This document shows positions 43,113 through 51,292 of a stretch of 64,000 nt of DNA, piece by piece. The position numbers and the translations under genes are program-made. Numbering within the stretch: position 1 is the stretch's first letter; each line of letters opens with the position of its first letter. Under the pieces are notes generated by a model. It saw only the letters and a program-made list of their open reading frames with translations. It was not told where the DNA came from and did not search any database. Origin of the DNA: Dongia_A sp035695765 (lineage in GTDB: Bacteria > Pseudomonadota > Alphaproteobacteria > Dongiales > Dongiaceae); the NCBI GenBank assembly GCA_035695765.1, contig DASRRI010000111.1, positions 34,689-98,688 of the forward strand. Direction: 5' to 3'.

Positions 43113-43283
43113 CTAACGTGCTCGGTCAATATCCGCCGTCTGAAACTCTGCCGATGAAACTGGTGCGCTGATCGCGGCGATGTTCGGCCAATCGGCCAGG
43201 GCGCTGGTGTCCCAATCGAACAAGTCGGCTTCGACAGAGCCGGCTTCCAGCAGGCCGGCCAAAGAGTGGCTGTTGTCCGTCAT
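43113..43283 (-). CDS. Small acidic protein, unknown
   Basis: This 56-residue reading frame starts MTDNSHSLAGLLEAGS and is rich in Asp, Ala and Ser, with WDTSALADWPNI in the middle. AAGGAG eight bases before the ATG supports translation. It converges on the flavin oxidoreductase gene. No family was recognised. Confidence 0.45.
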   Translation of the reverse strand: MTDNSHSLAGLLEAGSVEADLFDWDTSALADWPNIAAISAPVSSAEFQTADIDRAR

Positions 43284-43512
43284 GTGGCGCGCTCCTTGGT
43301 TTCCAAAGCGCGGCGACCCCGATGGACCGCCTTTCCCGCATAGATCCAGCCTGCTCCTGAAACCTTTAATTTTCGTTAAAATGCGAGCCAATTTTGACTC
43401 TATTGCCGGGCAGCCAATGGACTCGCCGCTGGGCGCTCCTACAATCCCGCATGGCTTCACATTGTGAATCCACCAAGTGGCGCCTAGCGCTGATGATCAA
43501 GGGATCAGGCAT

Positions 43513-44082
43513 ATGAGTCATCGTCAGGAAGGACTGCCGGCCACGTCCCTGTTTCTGCTGGCGACCGCGCTGCTTTTGTTCGGTGTCGGTGGCGGCCTGG
43601 TCGGCTACATGGCAGGAGAGCGGCAGGGCGAGCAGCGCGCCGCCATCATCGTTCGGATGGCCGGCAACCAGTGGGAGGCCTATCGCGGCGATGCCAGGAG
43701 CCGCTTTGGCGGCGCGATCGGCGAAGCGTCCACGCTGCTGGAGAAAGCGGCCGCCGACCTCAAGGCCGAGGTGTCGATGTATCACGGCTGCGGCGCCATC
43801 TGTAACGTCATCGCCTATCAGTTCGGCGAGGAGCTGCTGCACACCCGCGACAAGCTCAGGAAGACCGAACTGCCGGCGCTGACGGATTGGAAGAGCGCCT
43901 TGCAGCAGGGTGGCGTTCCGCTCGATACCGATGCCACCACGGGCGCGGCGCTGGCGGAGCGCTTTTCCAGGACGACCGTGATCGTTTGCATCGCCCTGCT
44001 CTGCACCACAGTCGCGCTGTGTTTCGGGATCGCCTGCTTCACCGTGCTTAAGCTACGGGCAGCTGGCACCGACCCCGCATAG
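43513..44082 (+). CDS. Two-helix membrane protein, unknown
   Basis: This 189-residue protein has hydrophobic segments near residues 13-35 (ATSLFLLATALLLFGVGGGL) and 155-178 (TVIVCIALLCTTVALCFGIA), bracketing a soluble, partly helical region of about 120 residues. That region includes MYHGCGAICNVIAYQFGEE with two cysteines. A GTG 36 bases upstream is an alternative start. The topology suggests a periplasmic sensor-like domain between two helices, but no signalling domain follows. Confidence 0.7.
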   Translation: MSHRQEGLPATSLFLLATALLLFGVGGGLVGYMAGERQGEQRAAIIVRMAGNQWEAYRGDARSRFGGAIGEASTLLEKAAADLKAEVSMYHGCGAICNVIAYQFGEELLHTRDKLRKTELPALTDWKSALQQGGVPLDTDATTGAALAERFSRTTVIVCIALLCTTVALCFGIACFTVLKLRAAGTDPA

Positions 44083-44084
44083 CA

Positions 44085-44477
44085 TTACTCCGCGGCGTAG
44101 GGCGGCGGCGTTTCACGATTCGCGCGTTTCGCGGCGCGGCGCGACCACTCCACCACCTTGCTCTCGCGCTTGGCGATGCGGCGCGCGCTGGCGCTGGGAT
44201 AAGACAGCAGAACTGATTGGATCACCGCCTGCTCCCAGTTGATGCCATATTCCTTCGTCCAACGAAGATTTCTTTGAGCGGTGACGAGGTCGCAGGGTTG
44301 CGGCATCGCTTTCCTGATGCCGGCGACAATGGCGCACATTTCCCTGGCGCCGGCGGTGGCGCGGTCGACCGCATGCTGCATGTTCACTGCCCTACCCGTC
44401 ACGCCGACGAAGTCCGGCAGCACCGCAACCCAGCCGCCCGAAGGATGCTGGAGCGCTACAACCAGGTATTCGATCAT
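44085..44477 (-). CDS. HicB-like domain protein
   Basis: This 130-residue protein starts with a short beta-rich domain resembling HicB antitoxins (MIEYLVVALQHPSGGWVAVLP, then DFVGVTGRAVNMQHAVDRAT). Its Arg/Lys-rich C-terminal half has no recognisable DNA-binding fold. The ATG at 44477 is chosen because the HicB-like part begins there. No HicA-like double-stranded-RNA-binding toxin was identified next to it. An orphan regulator or nuclease-inhibitor role is possible. Confidence 0.5.
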   Translation of the reverse strand: MIEYLVVALQHPSGGWVAVLPDFVGVTGRAVNMQHAVDRATAGAREMCAIVAGIRKAMPQPCDLVTAQRNLRWTKEYGINWEQAVIQSVLLSYPSASARRIAKRESKVVEWSRRAAKRANRETPPPYAAE

Positions 44478-44581
44478 CAAGCCCTCCGATGGCGCGTACA
44501 GCGCGTCCCATCCGCCGGAATCAATATCCGGCCTTGCCTTCCCCCCGACTTGTTGAAATCGCTCCCAGTATGCAGCAGCGC

Positions 44582-44791
44582 TCACCCACTGCCGACTATT
44601 CGTCCAATATCGTCCGCGATTCGCTGCCAATGGGTAACGGCACGCCGCAGCTCTTCATATTGTTGGACCGACGGCGGGCTTCGGAGATAGCCGGCGGTCT
44701 GAATATCTTTTCCGATTCGGATGATATCGATGCGCGCGCCACCTTCAAGCTCCATCGCACGCATCAGACCGTCGATGTTCCTGACGTTCAT
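44582..44791 (-). CDS. Small protein of unknown function
   Basis: This 69-residue frame (MNVRNIDGLMRAMELEGGAR) is predicted mostly helical. AGAGAG lies six bases before the ATG. It stands 104 bases upstream of the HicB-like gene on the same strand and may be cotranscribed, but it has no HicA motif. Confidence 0.4.
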   Translation of the reverse strand: MNVRNIDGLMRAMELEGGARIDIIRIGKDIQTAGYLRSPPSVQQYEELRRAVTHWQRIADDIGRIVGSG

Positions 44792-45020
44792 TTTTGACTC
44801 TCTTGCGTCATTAGGCGGCCCTTGAACGCCTCGACGTCACACAACCCGGCGCAGATCATCGCGACGGAGTGTGGCAATCAACGCGTTTCCGCCGGCGGAA
44901 ATAATGCAAATTGCATCGCCGGGTTCCCAAGTCTTGTGGAAATCTCGTACGCAACCGTACCTCGCGCACTTTTTTTGAGCGAAATCCTTCCAGCATGTTC
45001 GCGAAATGAGCGACGCGTGA

Positions 45021-45259
45021 AATCCGGATGTCATAGAGAAACTTCTGTCGGGCACGACGCTCGCCTTCAGCTATCTGAACCTGGCGGCGGGCGATTATTT
45101 CTTCCGCGTGATGGGAGACACGGGACCGACGGGCAATATCTACAGGTATCGCTTTATCGCAGGCACTGAAGTGCCGCTGCCGCCAGCCTTGCTGCTGTTC
45201 GCGACCGCGCTAGGCGGATTGGCCTGTTCGGATACAGCCGGCGGAAGTTGCAGTTCTGA
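45021..45259 (+). pseudogene. Remnant of a VPLPA/PEP-CTERM exported protein, frameshifted in its sorting signal
   Basis: From 45021 the frame reads LSGTTLAFSYLNLAAGDYFF and ends EVPLPPALLLFATALGGL, a VPLPA-type exosortase sorting signal. The expected continuation GLFGYSRRKLQF and stop lie in the other frame (45221-45259), so a one-step frameshift sits near 45221. An in-frame stop at 45018 cuts off the N-terminal part. The 230 bases between the 69-residue gene (ends 44791) and 45021 show nothing recognisable. Intact homologues are extracellular proteins handled by exosortase. Confidence 0.78.
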
Positions 45260-45293
45260 GGCGAACCGACACCAGATTGAAGCTGACCTCTGG

Positions 45294-45324
45294 AGCCTCC
45301 GGACGATGAGTCCGGAGGCTGTTT
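45294..45324 (+). terminator. Rho-independent terminator after the PEP-CTERM remnant
   Basis: AGCCTCCGGAC (45294-45304) and GTCCGGAGGCT (45310-45320) form a perfect 11-base-pair stem with loop GATGA, followed by GTTTT on the plus strand. On the minus strand no T run follows, so it serves rightward transcription. Confidence 0.85.
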
Positions 45325-46263
45325 TCATGTCTCGGATCGACTGGTGGATTTCTCGGTTGCTTTCCTGGTCTGCAGGAGGCGCCATTCGCACCAGGCGACG
45401 CCCCCGATGACTAGCGCGCCACCGGCTATCTGGCTGAGGTGCGGCGTCTCGCCGGACACCGCGAGCAGCCCGATTGCGACGATCGGCGCCAGGTTGAGAT
45501 AGAGCGAGGCAATGACCAGGTTGGTCTTGGCGACACCGAAATTCCACAGCAGCAATCCGATTACCACCGAGCCGGCGATCATCCAGAGGAAGATGCCAAG
45601 GTCCCAGCCGAGCGGCCACGCCGGCGCCGCGTGCGCCCAGCCGAGATGCCGCGCCAGGAGGTAGCCGAGAATCAGCGGCGGCGCGCCATGCGCCATCGTG
45701 TTCGCCGCCTTGCGCAATTGCGACCAACCGCCGAGCCAGCGGTGGATGGCGAGCGAATACCAAGCCCACAGGCTGGACGCGATCAGGATCAGCGGTTCGC
45801 CGCCGCGCAATTGCAGGCTGAAACTGCCGCCCGACCAGTCGATGGTAGCGAGCCCGCAGCCCAGCACCGCCAGCACGACGGCCGGCGCAAGCCGCCGGTC
45901 GAATGGAATACGAAAGACTGCGCCGCCCACGATCGCGGCGATCACCGGGTTGGCTGCGCTCAGCACTGCCGCGATGATCGGGTTCGCATGGGCAACGCCG
46001 ATCGTGTAGACGAAGGCAAAGGTCGCGAGGCCGAGCCACCCCGGCAGCATCGCCCGCCAAAATGCCGGCCGCACAGCAGGGCGCGCGAACCCTTCCGTCA
46101 ACCAAAGCGCGGCATAGAGCAGTGGCACGCCGCCGACGTAGCGCACGGCACCGAGAAAGAACGGATCCCACTCGTGCGACAGGTACGTGATGACGGGGAT
46201 CATGGTGCCCCAGGCGAACGCCACCGCCACCAGGGCCAGATTGCCGAGCTTGCGCTGGTCCAT
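45325..46263 (-). CDS. EamA/DMT-family transporter
   Basis: This 312-residue inner-membrane protein has about ten hydrophobic helices in two EamA repeats (start LALVAVAFAWGTMIPVITYL). Typical roles are export of amino acids or metabolites. The ATG at 46263 is chosen because it starts the first helix. Four bases separate it from the preceding glycosyltransferase gene, so the two are probably one operon. Confidence 0.88.
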   Translation of the reverse strand: MDQRKLGNLALVAVAFAWGTMIPVITYLSHEWDPFFLGAVRYVGGVPLLYAALWLTEGFARPAVRPAFWRAMLPGWLGLATFAFVYTIGVAHANPIIAAVLSAANPVIAAIVGGAVFRIPFDRRLAPAVVLAVLGCGLATIDWSGGSFSLQLRGGEPLILIASSLWAWYSLAIHRWLGGWSQLRKAANTMAHGAPPLILGYLLARHLGWAHAAPAWPLGWDLGIFLWMIAGSVVIGLLLWNFGVAKTNLVIASLYLNLAPIVAIGLLAVSGETPHLSQIAGGALVIGGVAWCEWRLLQTRKATEKSTSRSET

Positions 46264-46267
46264 GATC

Positions 46268-47281
46268 CTACCGGAACAGATGATCGAGAATACGCCGGAT
46301 CGCTCCGGCCGGCTGCGGACAACCGAGGTCATCCAGCGCCGCATCGAGCCGGGCCGAATCGATGCTGGGCGGCCGCGGGCCGACCGCTGGGACAGCAATC
46401 GTCTCGACTTCCATCAGCGTGTTGACGTGCGTGATATTGCGGCGACGCTTGGTCTCGAGTACCAGCATGCGTGCGCCCGGGCGCGTGAAGGCGGCAAGAT
46501 GCAGGGCGCTGCCATCGACGCCGGCAATGATATCGGCCGACGCGGCGGCGCGGATCTGATCGGAAAAGCTCATCCGTTCCGGATGAAGCACCGTGAAACC
46601 GCGGGCCGCGATCCGGCGTTCGATCGCCGCCTCGTTTGCAAGGCGCGAACGCTGGCGGCGCTTCAGCCCTCGGCGCGAGAAATAGACCCTGGCGGCCTGC
46701 TTGCCAGCGGGCGGGTACAAGACCGCATCGCGCAAGGATCGATAGACATCCCGGAAATCGTAGCGCGGTCCGGCGCGCATCTCATAAGCACGCGGCGGCA
46801 GCAGGAGCTCGTCGACGGCGATGTCGCGCGTCGCCATCACGATGCGATCGGGCGAGATGCCGAGCAGCTTCAGGCATTCGATTCCATGCGGGCGATCGGT
46901 GAACACGTTCGCGCCACCCTCGTCGAACGGGTGGAACAGCAGCGGCATCTGTGCATCCACCTCCCGGACCCAATAGAGGGCTGAGATGGTCTCCAGCAGG
47001 AAATGTCCGAAATGCGTGAAGGCGTGACCGAGATAGATCGCGCGCGGCAGGCGCTGTTCCACCCGCCGGCCAGCCAGCTCTTCCACCAAAGTGTCGGGAT
47101 TGCGCGAGCGGTATTTGTCGGTTGCGCGCAGCGATGCCGCTGCCAGCGCGCCGCCTGAATCGTAGACCGCGCCGAGATAGAACCGGCCCGCGCGATCGAC
47201 ACGAGCGCGCGTCACCGTGGCGTTCTTCAGCCGTTGGATCATGTCGCGGCTCGGGGCGGGCAGCGGTGCGGATTCGGCCAT
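46268..47281 (-). CDS. GT61-type glycosyltransferase (DUF563)
   Basis: This 337-residue protein has the GT61 features RAIYLGHAFTHFGHFLLETI, RVYFSRRGLKRRQRSRLANE and the acceptor/donor region IIAGVDGSALHLAAFTRPG with LVLETKRRRNI. Relatives add xylose or other sugars to glycans or lipopolysaccharide. The ATG at 47281 is favoured over an upstream Met because it clears the terminator region of rpsD. The sugar is unknown. Confidence 0.85.
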   Translation of the reverse strand: MAESAPLPAPSRDMIQRLKNATVTRARVDRAGRFYLGAVYDSGGALAAASLRATDKYRSRNPDTLVEELAGRRVEQRLPRAIYLGHAFTHFGHFLLETISALYWVREVDAQMPLLFHPFDEGGANVFTDRPHGIECLKLLGISPDRIVMATRDIAVDELLLPPRAYEMRAGPRYDFRDVYRSLRDAVLYPPAGKQAARVYFSRRGLKRRQRSRLANEAAIERRIAARGFTVLHPERMSFSDQIRAAASADIIAGVDGSALHLAAFTRPGARMLVLETKRRRNITHVNTLMEVETIAVPAVGPRPPSIDSARLDAALDDLGCPQPAGAIRRILDHLFR

Positions 47282-47302
47282 GTCAGGGCGCGCGTACAAG
47301 CA

Positions 47303-47331
47303 AAGGCCCGCCGCGGATAACGGCGGGCCTT
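47303..47331 (-). terminator. Terminator after rpsD
   Basis: AAGGCCCGCCG and CGGCGGGCCTT form an 11-base-pair stem with a seven-base loop, 22 bases past the rpsD stop. On the minus strand TTGCTTGT follows, a modest T tract. Confidence 0.7.
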
Positions 47332-47353
47332 CGCGCAATCACCGCTGCCCCGG

Positions 47354-47968
47354 TTAGCGCGAGTAGAACTCGACCACCAAATGCGGTTCCATCGTCACCG
47401 GATAAGGGACATCCGCCAGCTGCGGGATGCGCACCAGCCTGGCCGTCATCTTCTTGTGATCGGCCTCGATGTAATCCGGCACGTCGCGCTCGCCCATCTG
47501 GGTGGCGCCGAGGACCAGGGTCAGCTCACGCGACTTGTCCTTCACCTCGACGACGTCGCCTTCCTTCAGCTGATAGGAGCCGATGTTGACGCGCTTGCCG
47601 TTGACCTTGATGTGGCCGTGATTGATGAACTGGCGGGCGGCGAAGACAGTCGGCACGAACTTGGCGCGATAGACCACGCTCTCGAGCCGACGCTCGAGCA
47701 GGCCGATCATGTTTTCCGAGGTGTCACCGCGGCGGCGCGAGGCCTCCTGATACATCTTGCGGAACTGGCGCTCGCCGATATTGCCGTAGTAGCCCTTGAG
47801 GCGCTGCTTGGCCATCAGCTGCAGGCCGAAATCGGTCGGCTTCTTGCGGCGCTGGCCGTGCTGGCCGGGACCATATTCGCGGTCGTTGACGGGGCTCTTC
47901 GGGCGGCCCCAGAGATTGACACCCAAACGGCGGTCAATCTTATGCTTAGCGCTTAAGCGCTTACCCAT
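47354..47968 (-). CDS. rpsD: 30S ribosomal protein S4
   Basis: This 204-residue S4 begins MGKRLSAKHKIDRRLGVNLW and has the S4 RNA-binding domain (ARQFINHGHIKVNGKRVNIG) and the C-terminal MEPHLVVEFYSR. AAAGGA precedes the ATG. It is monocistronic here, outside the alpha operon, as is common in this class. Confidence 0.98.
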   Translation of the reverse strand: MGKRLSAKHKIDRRLGVNLWGRPKSPVNDREYGPGQHGQRRKKPTDFGLQLMAKQRLKGYYGNIGERQFRKMYQEASRRRGDTSENMIGLLERRLESVVYRAKFVPTVFAARQFINHGHIKVNGKRVNIGSYQLKEGDVVEVKDKSRELTLVLGATQMGERDVPDYIEADHKKMTARLVRIPQLADVPYPVTMEPHLVVEFYSR

Positions 47969-48291
47969 GATCTGTCCTTTCTCGCTCGTGGCGATGTTGT
48001 TGTTGTCCCGGCTGTCCGGCCCGCTCGAAGGCGGCGGCTGGGTCAAATCACAGAGGATCCGGCCCGGCTCGGGAGCGCGCGGACTATAGTGTCTAAAGCG
48101 GCCAAGTCAAGGAACGCAGCGGCGCACTTTGTCGCTTCCCCTTCATTACAGAATAATTATATATTTCAATGGATTAGAACAAAAAATCTGACCCGAATTG
48201 CCAGCCGTTCAGGGGATCGGCTAGTCTGCCCTGGGCGAGTGCAGTACCCCAAAACGGGGAGCTGCCGCCGCCCCCATCACAAGCGGTTATC

Positions 48292-49641
48292 ATGAAATAC
48301 CTGGAAGAATGGCTCGACGAGCGGAAGGTCGATGAGGTCGAGTGCCTTGTCCCCGACATGAACGGCATCCCGCGCGGCAAGATCCTCCCGGCGCAGAAAT
48401 TCACCAAGAGCGTGCGCGACTATGGCTTGCGCCTGCCGGAAAGCATCTTCCTCCAGACCGTGACCGGCGAGTATCCCGATCTGGACGAGGACGATATCGG
48501 CTCGGACGAGGACCCCGACATCTATCTGCGGCCCGACCCGGACACCATCCGTATGGTGCCGTGGTACGCCGACCCGACCGCGCAGGTGATCCACGACGCC
48601 TACAACGCCGACGATACGCCGGTGCAGCATTCGTCGCGCTACGTGCTGAAGAAGGTGCTGGAGCTCTATGACGACAAGGGCTGGAAGCCGATCGTCGCGC
48701 CGGAGCTCGAATTCTATTTGGTCAGCGTCAACACCGACCCCGACTTGCCGCTGATCCCGCCGATCGGCCGCTCCGGAAGGCCAGAGACCGGCAGCCAGGC
48801 CTATGGCATCGACGCGACCAACGAGTTCGACCAGATCTTCGAGGATGTCTACGATTACTGCGAAAAGTCGGACATCGACGTCGACACGCTGACGCACGAA
48901 TCCGGCGCGGCGCAGATGGAGATCAACTTCAACCACGGCAATCCGCTGGAACTGGCGGACCAGGCCTTCCTGTTCAAACGGACAGTCCGCCAGGCGGCGA
49001 TGAAGCACCATGTCTATGCGACCTTCATGGCCAAGCCTCTGGCCAACCAGCCGGGCAGCTCCATGCACATCCACCAGTCGGTGCTGGAGAAGCGCAACGG
49101 CAAGAACCTGTTCGCCGACAGCAAGGGCCGCGACACGGCGATGTTCCGCAACCATGTCGCCGGCCTTCAGCGCTATCTGCCGCAGGTCGTGCCGATGCTG
49201 GCGCCGAACGTCAATTCCTATCGCCGCCTTCGGCCGCGGTTCGACGCGCCGATCAACGTGCAATGGGGCATCGACAACCGGTCCTGCGGACTGCGGGTGC
49301 CGATCTCCAGCGCCTCCAGCCGGCGGATCGAGAACCGGCTGGCCGGTGCCGATGCAAACCCCTACCTCGCGATCGCGGCTTCGCTGCTGTGCGGCTATAT
49401 CGGCGTGACCGAGCGCCTGAAGCCTACCAACCAGATCGAAGGCAGCGCCTACCGCATGGCGCACACCCTGCCCAAGACCGCGCACGAGGCCTTGTCCAAG
49501 TTCCTGGCCTGCAAGCCGGTCAAGGGCCTGCTCGGCGAGAAGTTCGTGAAGGCGCTCTACATCGTGAAGTCGGCGGAGCTGGAGGCCTACCAGAACGTCA
49601 TCAGCTCGTGGGAACGCGAGCATCTGTTGTTGAACGTCTAG
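48292..49641 (+). CDS. Glutamine synthetase-family ligase, gamma-glutamylputrescine synthetase (PuuA)-like
   Basis: This 449-residue protein has the GS catalytic domain: EINFNHGNPLELADQAFLFK, the ATP loop KPLANQPGSSMHIHQSVLE and RRIENRLAGADANPYLAIAA. The N-terminal part DEVECLVPDMNGIPRGKILP is of PuuA type rather than housekeeping GlnA. PuuA joins glutamate to putrescine as the first step of polyamine breakdown. The SpuC-like aminotransferase next in line supports a polyamine role. The 245 bases upstream include an AT-rich stretch (48145-48185) likely holding its promoter. Confidence 0.87.
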   Translation: MKYLEEWLDERKVDEVECLVPDMNGIPRGKILPAQKFTKSVRDYGLRLPESIFLQTVTGEYPDLDEDDIGSDEDPDIYLRPDPDTIRMVPWYADPTAQVIHDAYNADDTPVQHSSRYVLKKVLELYDDKGWKPIVAPELEFYLVSVNTDPDLPLIPPIGRSGRPETGSQAYGIDATNEFDQIFEDVYDYCEKSDIDVDTLTHESGAAQMEINFNHGNPLELADQAFLFKRTVRQAAMKHHVYATFMAKPLANQPGSSMHIHQSVLEKRNGKNLFADSKGRDTAMFRNHVAGLQRYLPQVVPMLAPNVNSYRRLRPRFDAPINVQWGIDNRSCGLRVPISSASSRRIENRLAGADANPYLAIAASLLCGYIGVTERLKPTNQIEGSAYRMAHTLPKTAHEALSKFLACKPVKGLLGEKFVKALYIVKSAELEAYQNVISSWEREHLLLNV

Positions 49642-49700
49642 GCGGCTGATAGACTGGAACCATGCGGAGAGGGACCAAACATCTGGCGTTGTTGAACGCA

Positions 49701-49721
49701 GGCCGGCACCATGCGCCGGCC
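49701..49721 (+). other. Seven-base-pair hairpin between the polyamine genes
   Basis: GGCCGGC/GCCGGCC with a seven-base loop lies 60 bases past the PuuA-like stop. No T run follows, so its termination value is doubtful. The rest of the 218-base gap shows nothing else recognisable. Confidence 0.3.
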
Positions 49722-49859
49722 AGGTCCCTGCGCGCTGAAATTTTGATCCTGACTGCGCGCATCAACTTCAATCCGTGATTACGCGTTGAGCGACACCAGC
49801 CCGGCGCGCGTACAGACGCTGCGCCGCTTCATTCTGCTTGTTTCAATGCGAGGTTCATC

Positions 49860-51236
49860 ATGACCGCTTTACCGAAGCGCAATTCGACCGCCGAATGGCA
49901 GGCGCTGGACCGCACCCACGTTCATCCCTTCACCGACCACGCCGACCTGCACAAGCGCGGTAGCCGCGTCATCACCAAGGCGGAAGGCACCTATCTCTGG
50001 GATTCCGAAGGCAACAAATTGCTGGATGCCTTCGCGGGCCTGTGGTGCGTCAATGTCGGCTATGGCCGCAAGTCGATCGCCGACGCGGCCCATAAGCAGA
50101 TGGTGGAACTGCCCTATTACAATACCTTCTTCAAGACCACGCACCCTGCCGCGGCGGAACTCTCGCAGATCCTCGCCGATCTGACGCCGAAGCATCTCAA
50201 TCACGTGTTCTACGGCCTCTCCGGCTCCGATGCCAACGATACCATCGTGCGCATGGTGCGGACCTATTGGAACCTCAAGAAGAAGCCGAAGAAGAAAACG
50301 ATCATCAGCAGAGTCTACGCCTATCACGGCTCGACCATGGCTTCGGCCTCGCTCGGCGGCATGGATTACATGCATGAGCTGGCGGACCTGCCGCTGCCTG
50401 GCTTCGTGCATGTGCGCCGGCCTTATTGGTACGGCGAGGGCGGCGACACGTCGCCGGAAGATTTCGGCAGGCTCTGTGCCAAGGCGATCGAGGACAAGGT
50501 GCTGGAGCTTGGGCCTGACAATGTCGCGGCCTTCATCGGCGAACCGATCATGGGTGCGGGTGGTGTCATCATTCCTCCCTCGACCTATTGGCCGGCGGTG
50601 CAGGAGGTGTGCAAGAAATACGACCTGCTGCTGATCGCGGATGAAGTGATCTGTGGTTTCGGACGCACTGGCCACTGGTTCGGCTCCGAGCATTTCGGCA
50701 TCGACAGCGCAGATTTCATGACCCTGGCGAAGGGTCTTACCTCCGGCTATCAGCCGCTCTCCGCAGTCATGATCTCCGACCGCGTCGCGGACGTGCTTTC
50801 CAGTGGCGTCGACTTCAATCACGGCTACACCTATTCCGGCCACCCGGTGAGCTGCGCCGTCGCGATCGAGAACATCCGCATCCTCAAGGACGAGAAGATC
50901 GTGGAGCGAGTAAAGAACGAGACCGGCCCCTATCTCGCCAAGCGCCTCAAGGAGCTGCTCGATCATCCGCTGGTGGGCGAGGTGCGCAATGTCGGCCTGA
51001 TGGGCGCGATCGAGCTGGTGAAGGACAAGAAGAAGCGCCAGACGTTCCAACCGATCGGCGAGGTCGGCACGCGCTGCCGCGATCATTGCTTCGCCAACGG
51101 CCTCGTCATGCGTGCGACCAAGGACACCATGATGGTCTCCCCGCCCCTCACCTGGACCAAGGCGGACATCGACGAGTTCATGCGCCTCACGACGATCGCG
51201 CTCGATCTCACGGCCAAGGACGTCGGCAGGATGTAG
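49860..51236 (+). CDS. Class III aminotransferase, putrescine/polyamine-pyruvate aminotransferase (SpuC)-like
   Basis: This 458-residue PLP enzyme shows GTYLWDSEGNKLLDAFAGLW, GLSGSDANDTIVRMVR, the aspartate motif LLIADEVICGFGRTGHWFG and the PLP lysine in MTLAKGLTSGYQPLSAVM. These features match SpuC-type transaminases that move an amine from putrescine or related compounds to pyruvate. It follows the PuuA-like gene at 218 bases, presumably in the same polyamine pathway, although the two enzymes represent alternative first steps. Confidence 0.88.
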   Translation: MTALPKRNSTAEWQALDRTHVHPFTDHADLHKRGSRVITKAEGTYLWDSEGNKLLDAFAGLWCVNVGYGRKSIADAAHKQMVELPYYNTFFKTTHPAAAELSQILADLTPKHLNHVFYGLSGSDANDTIVRMVRTYWNLKKKPKKKTIISRVYAYHGSTMASASLGGMDYMHELADLPLPGFVHVRRPYWYGEGGDTSPEDFGRLCAKAIEDKVLELGPDNVAAFIGEPIMGAGGVIIPPSTYWPAVQEVCKKYDLLLIADEVICGFGRTGHWFGSEHFGIDSADFMTLAKGLTSGYQPLSAVMISDRVADVLSSGVDFNHGYTYSGHPVSCAVAIENIRILKDEKIVERVKNETGPYLAKRLKELLDHPLVGEVRNVGLMGAIELVKDKKKRQTFQPIGEVGTRCRDHCFANGLVMRATKDTMMVSPPLTWTKADIDEFMRLTTIALDLTAKDVGRM

Positions 51237-51247
51237 CATCCGCATCA

Positions 51248-51276
51248 CCCGGGCTGCTCCAGGAGCGCAGCCCGGG
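51248..51276 (+). terminator. GC-rich hairpin after the aminotransferase gene
   Basis: CCCGGGCTGC (51248-51257) and GCAGCCCGGG (51267-51276) form a perfect ten-base-pair stem 11 bases past the stop. It lacks a T tract, so it may be a weak or Rho-assisted terminator. Confidence 0.4.
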
Positions 51277-51292
51277 GCGGCGAATTGGGGGA

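Noticed and set aside
43365..43385. CtrA-like site (TTAA-N6-TTAA) upstream of the small acidic gene
   Set aside because: CtrA boxes need seven bases between the half-sites. This has six and lacks the flanking consensus.
44837..45055. A 72-codon minus-strand frame with WEPGDAICIISAGGNAL
   Set aside because: It overlaps the PEP-CTERM remnant and has no good ribosome-binding site. The resemblance to a real fold is too weak to call.
48047..48291. A riboswitch or tRNA in the rpsD/PuuA-like intergenic region
   Set aside because: No cloverleaf or known riboswitch core could be traced. Only an AT-rich promoter-like stretch is present.
48277..49623. A 448-codon open frame on the minus strand opposite the PuuA-like gene
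   Set aside because: It mirrors the codon pattern of a clear glutamine-synthetase-family gene on the plus strand. Its translation has no recognisable domain and it has no ribosome-binding site.
49869..51248. A 459-codon open frame opposite the aminotransferase gene
   Set aside because: Same reason: antisense openness in GC-rich DNA. The plus strand has all PLP-enzyme motifs.
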